Shown one piece after another: positions 1-11,400 of a stretch of DNA of 64,000 nucleotides. Positions within the stretch are counted from its first letter, which is position 1, and each line of letters opens with the position of its first letter. The position numbers and the translations under genes are program-made. The notes under the pieces are model-generated. The model was not told the DNA's origin, did no database searches, and was given only the letters and a program-made list of their open reading frames with translations. This DNA is from Tretioscincus oriximinensis (lineage: Eukaryota; Chordata; Lepidosauria; Squamata; Gymnophthalmidae): positions 755,924 to 819,923 of the forward strand of contig JAJVDF010000281.1 of the NCBI GenBank assembly GCA_022410635.1. Direction: 5' to 3'.

Positions 1-71
1 GACAGGAAGGAAGTTCTTTTCTCAGAGGAATCTGTTGCTTGGTTAGTTGAGCAGAACTGCAGGTTGGGGGT

Positions 72-307
72 AGATTTATATCCTACCCTATACCCGAAGG
101 TCTCAGGGCGGCCTACCATAGGGTGGCGCACATAGCTTTTGTTGCTTTCTCCACAACAGACATCCTGTGGAGTAGGTGGGGCTGAGAGAGTTCAAAGAAC
201 TGTGACTGGCCCAAGGTCACCCAGCTGGCTTCATGGAGGAATGGGGAATCGAACCGGGAGACTACCAGATAAGAATCTCACACTCTAACCACTACACCAA
301 ACTGGCT
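72..307 (-). mobile_element. tRNA-derived SINE with L2-like tail
   Basis: Minus-strand copy of the same family as 25022-25283. It has the reversed tRNA-like B box (GAATCGAACCGG) near 245, the CAGCTGG...CTCTCAGCCCCACC core, and a tail reading GGTATAGGG. Confidence 0.85.
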
Positions 308-2750
308 CAAGGAAGGTGCCTCCTGTTGGATCCCCATCTTCCCACAGATGGTAAACCGCTTCTGTATCTCTGCCAAGAAGACTTCATAAACGTGCCCAAC
401 AACTGCAGCATGCCTGAGGCTGCAGCCACACATCATTAATTCCACTGCATTGAATATTCCACAATAAAGCATGGATATTCTGGGGAAAAAAACAGTCCAC
501 ACAATTCTTTATTGCAGAATATTGAACTCTAGTGTAATAAGTGATGTGTGGATGGAGTCCCAAGTTATTTGTAGTTTAATCAGAAGCAGGGCCTTAGCTA
601 CCCATAGGGCAAAATACTTGGAAGTGAATATGTGCAAGCCCAGCAACAAACGCAGACTAGTGGATTTTTCTTCAGATTTAACTTTGTGCATGTGCAGAGA
701 GCAATGCCATCCAGATTTTACCCCAGGCCATCCACAAGGTAGGATTCTGGGAAAAAAATGCTTTGAAAGTTGGGTTTTCTCACAGGAAAAAGCGTGGACC
801 CTTTCCCTTATAGCATGGCATGCTGCATACAATGGCACTTTTTAACCATCCCTGACTTGGGCCAAAGTTCTATTCCATGTATACATTAAGGCTCTTTTTT
901 ATAAATATGTGTCTTTTTTTTAAGGTCATTCAAACAGCCAGGAATAATAAATAGGAGGAAGAAAATTGCCAGAATGCTTTCATTAGACTGTGAGATTGCT
1001 TTAACATTTTGTTATTTGCTAGCAAATATCCTTGGTACAGCGCCAATTTACTTTTTCCTTTCAAAGTCTTTCCCACTAGCTATTTGGAAAGTTGTTTTAA
1101 TATATTCACACCAATTAGTAACTTCACACAAATGTTATTTGAATAATGTGGACTCAGAGTGTTTTATCTACCATTATTACTGTGTACAGATTAGATCAGG
1201 TATGCTTCGTAGTTGGGATTTCCTTCCCTTTCTCCCTCTCTTCCTTCCTGTTCCTCCTTTTTTCCTTCTTTCTTTCCTTCAATCCTCCCTACCTCAAATT
1301 CAGCGATTTTTAAAAGNTTTAGTGTCTTTGAATAGCCAGGCCAAAATTACCAGACTGAAACAAGGCAAATGAGAAACATTATTCATGGAGGGAAGCTTAG
1401 TAATATGGAAGTTTCTCAGCATAAATAACACCTCTCCAGCCACCTATGAATAATATTATGAGCCCAGTATAAATATTTTACAACTTCAGGAATGAGGCTA
1501 CTGCTGCACCTGGCAGTCGAGGTATATCTGGTTAGATGAGATACAGCTTAAATGATTCTGCTACAAGGGATACAAATAATGCTTTAGGGCTGGATTTTTT
1601 TCCCTTTCTCACTCTATCCGTACCTTCAGAAGGTATCAGTAGAATGAATGAGCTCTCCAAGTGAGTTATATGTAGACCTTACATAGAGTGCTGAATGAAT
1701 CCTTTCATTTTGTGATTCTTATGCAGACAGGCACCAAAGTTTCAAGCCATTGCTTAGGAAAACAAGGACCGTATTGCTATAGGGTATGGAAAACACATTG
1801 GAGGGCATCAAAGTCACTACATCTTTACAGGAACCCAAACTAAAAGGACACGGGAGCCCTTGAAAGAATGAATTTCAATGCTCCTCCAAGATGCAAAATA
1901 TTTAATGTGTGAAAAATAACTTGGAAGTGCTTTGTTGCACCCAGAACTTGGGTCCTCACTGCAGTGAAACATATCAACAGTGAAACCTATCACCATGCTG
2001 CATCTTGATGCAGAAAGCAGGGGCTGTAGATATGGTAGGATGGTGGGGATCATCACCTGGAGCACAAGGTATTTTGGGGGGGATTGCTGGAGGCAGGGAA
2101 TGCTGGAGCTTCCATTTTGGCCCCAAAGGCACCGGAAGAAGAAGAAAAATCTCCCAATGTGTCCCTTTGATGCAATGTGGTAGGAGGGTTTTCCCTCCAT
2201 TCCTGACAATTCCAAGGTCAATATTAAAGCCATAGGATCTCCTTGAAACAGAGGCAAGGGTGGATGAAGTGCAGCCTGAGAGGGAAGAGGTGCCAGATGT
2301 TTACACCAGTTCTGAAGTGCCATGTGTGTGCCCAGAATTTGGAGAGGGGAGTCAACCAGTGCTGTGATCTGTCACTATGCTCCTGGCCTTCTGTGCACAA
2401 GGGGATGACTTGAGCAATGCAGCCAATCCACAGTAATGGTGATGAAGCTGTCAGATTCCTAGATGTGGACAGTTGAGGCAACAAAGGCAACCTACTATGA
2501 TGGAGGCACTTCCCTGAGTTGTTGTTTGCCAGTGCAGTAGAAACACATCCAAGAAGTGTAATATTGTATAGCCCTAATCAGATAGACTTCCGTATCTAAG
2601 CACTTCAGTAAGTAAATCACATCTCTGCACCTGTGAGATACTTTTTGAATGTTTTTCCGCCCTTGGGAGACAGATTGGTAAATGATTCAATATTCTTGAA
2701 TATTGATTCTGACCCTGAAGCATCACTGTTTCTTTATGAATGACTGACTG
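308..2750. other. No gene recognised
   Basis: AT-rich sequence downstream of DCAF17. It contains a pyrimidine-rich run near 1220-1285. Open frames here show no recognisable domain or splice context. Confidence 0.5.
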
Positions 2751-2754
2751 GCAA

Positions 2755-2816
2755 ATGTTCCATTGGACAGGGGGTAATCTTAGAGATCTCTTCCAACTCT
2801 TATGATTCTATGGTCA
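2755..2816 (+). mobile_element. CR1 LINE 3' end
   Basis: GATCTCTTCCAACTCT followed by ATGATTCTATGG is the amniote CR1 3' terminus with its 8-bp tail repeat. Confidence 0.8.
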
Positions 2817-3402
2817 TTGGATGCCCTTTGGATATTGCACAGAGAAAGTCTTTCAAGCACGACATCACATTGATATTTGTTCTAAGGTCATAGTATTTTT
2901 TTAACTTAAGTGCCAGATTTTATTTGTTTTATTGTAAACATAATTATAGATGCTGTGACTTAAAACAAGGTTACAGAATCAATTTTGGCTTCTTTAAGTT
3001 TCTTGGTGAATGGCTTGGACACTAAAGTATATAGTCTGATATAAAAATGCCATCCACAGAAGAAATATTCTTTATGTGGATTCGTAATTTGAAAGATAGT
3101 GATCAGATTATTATTTTTAAATGGAGTAGAATTTCAGTTTTCTTCCTTTTTTTATAGGTTTGGGAGAAAATGTGTGTCAAAACTATGTTTTGCTCCAAAA
3201 TTAATGTCTCTTGTTAAGATTTGTTATGATAATAACGAGTTAGTTTTGTAAAAGTATTAATGAAGGTTGTAATAGCTAATGTGGACATGATCAAAGAGCT
3301 GGAAGTTATTAAATTAAGATGCAATTTTTTTTATTTGCTTTCAATTATAGGATATCAAGGCAGATCACAATTTAAAAAATCATAAAACAAAAAATAGAAC
3401 AA

Positions 3403-3693
3403 TTAAAAATAGAACAGGGACTTCAAAGAAGAGAACTTGTGCTCAGCCGAAGGTGAGAAAAACAGGTATGTCTTCACCAGATGTCTGAACGTGTACAGTG
3501 TAGATGCCTGACGCACCTCAGAGTGAAGAGAATTCCACAACCTGGGGGTTATCACAGAGATGGCTGTCCCACCTGTCCACACCCCTTTGACAAGTGAAGG
3601 AGGTGGGACTGTCACGAGAGCCTCATCAGAAGATCCTAGGATGTGGGCAGGTGCACATGGGAGGAAGTGTTCCTTCAAATATTTGGGGACCAA
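3403..3693 (-). mobile_element. L2-like LINE fragment (ORF2 C-terminus)
   Basis: The minus strand reads an open frame with TPRLWNSLHSEVRQA and TFRHLVKTYLF, the C-terminal signature of L2-family ORF2 proteins. It is 5'-truncated and not a functional gene. Confidence 0.8.
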
Positions 3694-3834
3694 GGTGTTC
3701 CTTCAAAGATTTAGGCCTCTCCAGCCTTGAAAGGTGGAGTTTGGGTATAAATTAATTTATATGAAACCAGTCATGGTATGGAAAACTGGAGTAAAGAAAA
3801 CATATTTTCTTTATTCACTACACAGGGTTCACTC

Positions 3835-4000
3835 TGTGAAAAACTGATGGGCAGGAGAATTAGGAGAAAGATTATTTCACCCAGAGGTTCATTAGCCTTT
3901 GGGATTTACAACTAAAAGAATTACCCTAGATTGCTTTAAGGAAGTATTAGACAAACTCCTGAAGGTTAGGCATGGTGTGGAAACCCCTTTAACCTGGCCT
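3835..4000 (+). mobile_element. CR1-like LINE fragment
   Basis: Nucleotide similarity to the end of the LINE ORF at 43440-43560: a TTTTTTCACCCAGAGG-like string followed by a GACAAACTCC-like string. Degenerate. Confidence 0.6.
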
Positions 4001-4029
4001 TTAGTGGAAAAAACAGCTTCCTTACTTTC

Positions 4030-4125
4030 AAGCATTGTTTTAATATGTTAATTCTGTTTTTATTGTTAATTACCCTGAGACCTCCAGGTATAGGGTGGCA
4101 TAGAAATGCAAATAAATAAAAAAGG
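4030..4125 (+). mobile_element. L2-like 3' end
   Basis: ACCCTGAGACCTCCAGGTAT followed by an AAATAAATAAA tail resembles the tail of the SINEs here and the fragment at 44000-44095. Confidence 0.6.
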
Positions 4126-5673
4126 TATATCAATGGCTACTAGAACGGATGTCAGACTTCTAAAGATCACTTGCAGGAAGTCAGGAGCCAATGAAAATTT
4201 TGCCTTTGTCTTCTATTTGAGATGCCCAGACAAGATAACCTGTGGACTGACCCACTGAAATTTCCCTTATGTTCTAATCAGTTCCACAAAGATTGTCTGT
4301 AATTGTCAGAACTATGAGAATCCACTGACTTTAGGAATACCAGTTCAATAAATGAATGCATTTTATTGGTATTATTTTCACACTCAGCTCATAAACTTCC
4401 CAGAGGTTACCACAGATAACTCAATTCGGGGCTAGAGAAGACATACATCTGAGCCAGAAGAGCTATTTGTAGTTTTATCCTTTAATTTCATAATGAGTAA
4501 CCTTTGATTAACAAGAAAAGCCCAGGTAAGGCTTAGCTCTAAAAATTTTCATCTCAAGAAATACATTTTTGTGCTTTTATCAATGTTTGTGTACTCTATA
4601 TCAGAACAAGAGATTTTTCAAGGGAAGGAATATGTAGGAAGACTTCTGAAATGAGTTGTTTATTGTGGAAGTATTTGGATAGATCATACTAATAAACATT
4701 TTTAAAGCATAATTTTCTTCATTCTTTTCCCAAGTCTACATTTTTATTTGAAAGTAAATCTCTTTCTCCTCAGGGACTACATGCAAGCTTTCAATAGTTC
4801 TCTTATTTGTCTGGTATTATTTATTGTTGGATTTGCTGAATAATTCAAAGAGTTTGATTTCCAGGTTGCGTTATGTGGGAAGGTTAAGTGTATGCAAGTT
4901 ATGATAACTACACGTACCCAATTCTGAGGTCTAGGAGGTCCAATGTGGCTTTATGTGCAGTGCTATCATTCCTCAATATAAAATGCAAGCTCATTATTCC
5001 CAAAGAAGATGGCCATTCAGGGAGAGCCACAAAAAAGCATCCAACAGAGAGACATCAAGCATTATTTGTTTGCCTCTTTAGCTCATTAGCATCTAGTCAA
5101 CCATCTTTCAGACAAGAAAAGAACAAGAAACCACAGGGCCTGTTTAGCCATTCTGAAACTTCCTACTTAAGAACCTCAGGATTATAGATGCTTAAATCAG
5201 AGGGACAATTTCTAATCAGTCACATTGATAGTTGGATTACTTCCAACGTATTTGTCACTGCACATAAAATGTAAGATTTCACACACTGAGCACCTATCAT
5301 TCATTAACATGGCCTTACATGACAGCTGCTTATGAGGAAAATGTTTACATCTTTATTCAAAACAACTTTAAAAAAGAAAGAATTCTGCACACGCCTTCAG
5401 GCATTGTAATGAACAGCAGGAGAAGGAATCCTTGGTCTTTATTAAAGGAACAAGAAGAGAAGGAGGTAAACACTGAACAGACTCCATTTCTGCTTCAGGA
5501 TTTAAGCCTGAATTCAACATAATGGCAAAAAAATCAGAACTGTGATGTAGCCTATCATGTAGAAAGTAATTGCAGAGATTAAGGATTATCATCAGGAACT
5601 CTGGAGTTCTTTCAATTATATCTGACAATATTGAGCTACGTGGATGGGTAGTCTCTTTCTTGATGCAATAACC
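4126..5673. other. No gene recognised
   Basis: AT-rich single-copy-looking sequence. The small open frames here have no recognisable features. Confidence 0.5.
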
Positions 5674-5681
5674 TATTAGGG

Positions 5682-6061
5682 TAGGCTGACCAGATGACCC
5701 CTTTATGGGTGGGGGATCCGTTTTTGGGGTGCCTACCGCACCCTCGTGGGGAGGGGATTTCCACATTTTTTGCTGAGAAAAAAATATTTTTTAATTCACT
5801 GCACCACCATTAGGGGGCTCTGACAATCAGGGCCAGCTCCTGAAGGCACCCTCCCCTCAGTAAAAAATAAAAATTGCAAATTTCTCACACACCTCAAAAA
5901 TTCTCAAATGCTTCAAAAAAATCTCACATGCTTCAGATTTCTTGGGCAGGGATTTCAGAAAGGTATGCATGTTGGTGGGTGATTTGCATGTTCATGAATA
6001 TGCAAATTAGATTGGGTATTAATTACCCCCAGTTTGGGCCTCAGAAAATCTGGTCAGTCTA
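5682..6061. mobile_element. TAGGCTGACC-ended hAT-like MITE, copy 1 (long form)
   Basis: Starts TAGGCTGACCAGATGA and ends AATCTGGTCAGTCTA, flanked by TATTAGGG (5674-5681) and TTTTAGGG (6062-6069), an 8-bp duplication with one mismatch. Its right end (AATTACCCCCAGTTTGGGCC) is shared with the copy at 30737 and differs from the symmetric foldback copies. Confidence 0.75.
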
Positions 6062-6354
6062 TTTTAGGGGTGCCTCCAGACTGCTGTCTTTTATAGCAAA
6101 ATGTCTAAAAACCTTTCCACACATAGCAAGGAACTTCTTCCTCACGCATTCACCTATATCCCATGGAGCCCTGGAGTAATTCCGTGCTTGTAATTGGCTC
6201 CTTTGTTTCTCTTCTGTCATTGGCTGCTGGCTCCCCTTATTACTGAGCGGGTAAAATCAAAGGAAAAAAGCCTCATTTTTAAAGTCTTCAAAGATTGAGG
6301 CTTTTAAATTAAAAATAGCTTCATTTATCCTGCAGAGATTCATCAAGGAAAAGA

Positions 6355-6600
6355 ATCATCCAGTTTTTATAGCCCACCCTTCTCACCCAAAGGGACTCAA
6401 GAGCGGTGAAGGGTTTTCGTCCGAAAGCTTACATCTTATTCTACCTTTCTCGCCAGGTTAATGGTGGTCTTCATTTATCTAGTAGAAATGTAAATTACAA
6501 ATCTACTTTTCTTTCTATTACCTGAGTTGGCTAGAGCTGCAGGTTAGTAGAAGGCACTCAACCCTCTCCACATCCAACACTTGGCCTCGAAACCAAATCA
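6355..6600 (-). mobile_element. tRNA-derived SINE, second family (Sauria/Bov-B-tail type)
   Basis: Resembles 21628-21906 in order: TTTTTATAGCCCACCCTTCT, a CCGAAAGCTTACAT string, GTTGGCTAGAGCTGCAGG, and CCTCTCCACATCC. Minus orientation, somewhat degraded. Confidence 0.7.
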
Positions 6601-7928
6601 AACTCTTCCCACAAAACATTAATTGAAATTATATCAATTCTCTTTTAGACATCATACTTACTTTTAGAAACAGTCTTTCTCATCCTGTCCTTAAGTAATT
6701 TAGTTCAAAGCACAACCTGTAAAATAAAACTTTTATCAAGCCCTCTATAAACCTTTCTGAGAATGGAAAAACGTAATCTTGCCAAAGGCAAACAAAAGAA
6801 TCCACATCAGTCAGTTTGACGTCTTGGATCATCGATTTTCGTCCCACTGCTGGCAAACTATGTATGAACTTTCACATGTGGTGCCAAGTACAAAACTTGT
6901 TGTTTGCACATCGCTTAAGACAGAGGTCTTTAAACCTGGGCCTCCAGATGCTTTTAAACTACAACTACCATTATTCCTTGCCTTTGCCCGCACTGACATC
7001 TTAACAGGAAGACAAAACTTTAGGATTTCTGGTTTAAGAAAATCCAGTTCAAGCATTTATTCCTATTATTAAAGCAGAGAGGGGTACACAATGTAACCAC
7101 CACTGATATTCTAGGCCAGGAAGTCCTGCGGCACTTTAGAGAAAAAAGTTGGTAACATGGGCTTTTGTAGATATATAGCTGGTAGAAAACCACGTTAGTA
7201 GTTTAGTCATCAGTTGACTTGTTCCAAATCACAGTTCATTCAAAATAAACTGTTTATGGAGGTCCAGGACTCACATCACCTGCCAGACTATTCTAAAGCT
7301 GGTGAACTCTATGAACCACATTGAGGAACTCATCTTTGTAGGAAGCACAGCTACTACCCATCTTGGCTTTAGAGTTGTTTGACAGAACTTGGTATCTTGG
7401 GAATGGTATCTGAGAATCTCTGGTCTTTCTATGTGATTTGCTCTTAATGAATTCAGTAATCAGCTATTGCTTCCACCCCCTATCTCCACTTTCATTCTCA
7501 AATGGATGTATGATTGCATCAGCCATATTTGACACTAATACAAATTAGTTCAGGGCATAAATAAATAAAATAGCTAGGGATAGGTACAATAATTTCTGTT
7601 AAATACACATAAATTACTGTGCTGCATATTTATTATAAAATATACTATATTAATGGGGAAGTCCATAGATTTGGCTTGGATGTGACCAGGGGTGACACAT
7701 GTCACTTGGCTGCCTCTGGTGCTCAGCCAGGCGTTAGCCTGTCCGACTGCAGGGTGAAGAGGCGGCAGAGGACCGTACGTCCCCCTGGTGTGGTTTCTTG
7801 ATTGGCGCTGCCACTGCTATGTTATGTGATGCCACGTGGCAGCACACATTCAGTAACGGTGGCGCAGGGGTGGAGCATGTTTTTCCCCACGAATTTAGTG
7901 CCCTACACGGCAGATCTTTTTGATGCTT
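6601..7928. other. No gene recognised
   Basis: Flank 3' of DCAF17. A more GC-rich patch at about 7640-7900 stands out from AT-rich surroundings, but no coding or repeat family could be named for it. Confidence 0.45.
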
Positions 7929-7934
7929 TTTATT
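7929..7934 (-). terminator. Candidate poly(A) signal AATAAA of DCAF17
   Basis: TTTATT on the plus strand reads AATAAA on the minus strand about 317 nt after the DCAF17 stop. The hexamer is common by chance in this AT-rich sequence, so support is positional only. Confidence 0.35.
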
Positions 7935-8250
7935 GTAGTGCAGATTATGGACACTGAAAACAGTGCAAGAAAATACAAAAATGTTTAAAGAATATATAAA
8001 TAAACTGGACTATTAAAAGGTTGAGTACTCTTCTAGGAGTAGAAATGGGTTTAAGAAGTTAGAGCTCTTCCTTCAACAAGTTACAAGATAACTTGTTCAA
8101 TTACAACATTTGTAATACATAAAATGACACATTACTTGAGGATGTACATTTATACAAAATAGCATCTCAGGAACATATTCAACGAGCCACACTGGATGTT
8201 GTCCATAGTTCTGGATGCTGGTGAATAACTGGCACATTAAAAAAAGTTCT

Positions 8251-8415
8251 TCATTTTGTGCCAAATAAATACTCTCCCTTTCTCCCCACTGCAGTTCGGT
8301 CTTCTTCCATATTATTGCAGATCATTTGATAGACATAACAGCTGAACCTTCTGTTTGGCTTTTCTTCGATATGCACCACTACATTTCTGTCGAAGTAAAC
8401 TTCATGACTGTACGT
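8251..8415 (-). CDS. DCAF17: DCAF17 coding exon 14 (stop)
   Basis: 165 nt including TGA at 8253-8251; acceptor CTGCAG. Encodes TYSHEVYFDR, then KPNRRFSCYVYQMIC; human has TYSHEVYFDRD and KPNRVFSCYVYQMIC. After MIC the tail is 20 residues with no clear human similarity (human ends about 11 residues after MIC). Confidence 0.93.
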   Translation of the reverse strand, partial: TYSHEVYFDRNVVVHIEEKPNRRFSCYVYQMICNNMEEDRTAVGRKGEYLFGTK

Positions 8416-11400
8416 CTGCATCAAGAGAACAAGAGAAACAGTAATTTCTATTATGCCGGATATGACATATACTTATGTAATGTATTTTCTGTGGTGCTTT
8501 TCCATGAGACTGCCATATAAGCAACCAATGTTCATTCAGTATGCATTCAGAAGAGGATGAATGCGCCTGGTGTGTTATGATCCACGGGGTCACAAAAAGT
8601 TAGACTGATTGAACAACAATGTATTTTACTTACTTGGACATATTACTAACATTGTTTTTCTAGACCAAAGTCTTTTGTGGTGGCAGTTACCTTAAATATG
8701 GCATTACGCCGTAGTAAGCTAATTTCAAGATGAAGCATGTATTTAGTAAGCTTAAAAGAAAACAATGCTAACCACATAGTTTAAAGTTTTTGTTATCTCA
8801 TCATGAAATGATATTTGTTGTGACTATATTGTTCAAAGAGAATGTCATAGTTCTCTGGTTAAATTTGAAGAGTAGAGGGTTGCAGATTAGAACATAAGAA
8901 TGTAAGAGGAGCCCTGCTGAACTGGACCTGAGGGAGAGCTAGGGAGGGAGGGATATTGTCTGTAGTTTCAAATCTGGACAATAATAATTGAAATATGAAT
9001 TAAATAAAGCAAAAAAAAAAAAAAGGGAAGGAATCGGTGAAAGAAGAAAAAAGGAAAGAAAGGCGAGGAAGAAGAAAGGATAATGGAAAGAAAAAAGAAA
9101 AGAAAGGACAAGTGAAAGAGAGATGGGAGGGGCAAGGGAGTGAGGGAGTGGGTGGTGCATGGATGGGAGCATGATCGTAATGCAACAGGCTAATTCTGCT
9201 AGTAACGTTAGAATTTGGGAGTACACTAAGGATGCCCGATGAGCCGTAACTATGGCAAAACTGGTCACACCCTACATATGAGTATAAATTTAATGATTGA
9301 CTTGTACTCACCACATCCCAAGATTCCACAAAAGGAATTCTTTTAATTCGTGTCCCATGCTCATTACAGTGGACATCAAAATGAGCAATCCCCTCTGTTC
9401 CTATCTCAGTGGCGGTCACTATGAACAGCAAATCCAACTCATCTTCATAGTCCACAATTTTGAAAGTCTCATTGAAAACAAAAATGCAGATAAAAAAGCA
9501 GCAGCTTCAAATTCTTTCAAGAATATTTTATTACCAAAACAGAAAGGAAGGAAGGAAAGGATGTCAAAGAGCTCACTATTTTTAAAAAAGGTCTGCAAGC
9601 CAGCTTCCTTCGTCAATACATTTAACCTTTGGCCCCTAGGAGGTTATGAACTTTCCATGTTTTCTGTTTGTATTTCTTACTTGAAGCATTGCTATACTGT
9701 ATCTTCATATCAAAATTTCAAAAAAATTGGTAATAAAAATATAAAAGCAATATATTTATTCATGTATTTATACCTCACCTTTTATAATGTAATTTAAAAA
9801 AAAACAAAGTATGAAACATTAATAACATATTGAATTAAAAAGCGTCATTAAAGTGTCACCTTTTTATTTCAGTAGGACCACATCAAGACATAACAAATCT
9901 CTTCTGTTATATTGGGATATTCTAGTATAAGGCAATGGTATTCCCAAGGAATACTTCATTCCATAATATCCAAAGACAGCTTCCACACTGGCTATTTGTC
10001 ATGCTACTATTATGTCGTTATTGTATGATTGCTACACAATTTGGTGGCCCCCACGTGATAGGGTATAGGGAGGTATATAAATACAAATAAATAAATAAAT
10101 AGGGTTGCTGTTGGCTGGAACGACTGGGTGGACACATATCACACCAATCTTGAAAAAGCTGCACTGGCTACCATTCAAAGTATTAATTCTAACCTGTAAG
10201 ATCCTAAATATTTTGGGCCCTAAATATCTAAAGGATATGTTCATTTGCTTAGCATAAGACATTGAATCTATCCTGGAAGCTGATTTTTAATCCATGCAAC
10301 CAATCAGCATGAGCAAAATGTACGCACAAGGCATTCATCTGTGACTGATGTATTGTTACAAGGTCAATGAAGCTACTTGGCTAATTGAAATGCAGATTAT
10401 GGAGAGCTCTGTGAGTAGAAAATAATGAATGCTAGCCAATTCGCTACTTCAGCTTAAACAAACCCAGACATAATGTTATACTGTATGAGAACCTCCACAA
10501 CTACATCAAACTCCAACAGTGGAGTTTCCTGCATATCAGTACTGTACAGGCAACCTTTGTGTCCAATAAGAGGAGTGCCACTGATTTATTAGTTTAGTCA
10601 CATAAAGGAACTGGAAAAGTTAGCCAAGTATTTCTTAAAAATGTACTAATGAATTTCGTAGCTAGATCACTGGAAATCCAAATAAAAAAGGAAAACAGTG
10701 TGTGTTAAATTCAATAAACCCACGGTGTGATCCACAAGACTAATTTTCTTATGAAAAGAATTGCTCTCTTAAGTTGATGTATAATGTTACATTGGAATGG
10801 ACTGTTAAAAGAAAATGTTTGACTCCATCTCCAGGAAAATGTTTTAAAACAAACAGCATTTTATGGCAAAATGCCACCTAGTCCATAAATTCAGACAGGA
10901 GGCACAGAGGGAGTAAAATTCTGCTCTGTTTTTGTGGCTTTTTAAATCTGTCTAAATTTGGTAACAGCATATAAATGAACCACAAGTTTTAAAGGCAATG
11001 GAGAACCCTTGCCATGTTTTCAGCCAAATGATATTCATTTCCATGGAAACAAGGCTGGAAACAGTTTCCAGAAGCTGAGGAATTAGAATTCTTGTGGTTG
11101 TGTCATCTCAGCTACAGTTCCTGATGGAGGGTGAAAAATGGCTTCCAAAAATAGTTGCTAATGATGCCATGCCAGGAGGTGGGGTTTGCTGCTCAGATTT
11201 GTAGCATTTTTCCCCTACAATATTTACCATCATTTTGTGAACTTCTTGCTCACAAATAAGATCAAATCAACAACAGGCAAGCTGGGAAGTCAAATGGGCA
11301 AATTTTGAACTGTTAAAATCCCCTCTATATCGAAACATGTAGGGCAATGCCAGCTTATATTATTCAAGAACTAATAAATTAATAAAATCCAAATCCAGAC

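Noticed and set aside
1..8250. CYBRD1, the next gene after DCAF17 in mammals
   Set aside because: No cytochrome b561-type exon was found here; it would lie outside the window if synteny holds.
9000..9455. 151-codon ORF with a long pyrimidine-coded tail
   Set aside because: Only its first part is real (DCAF17 exon 13); the rest reads through the intron into a purine-rich repeat.
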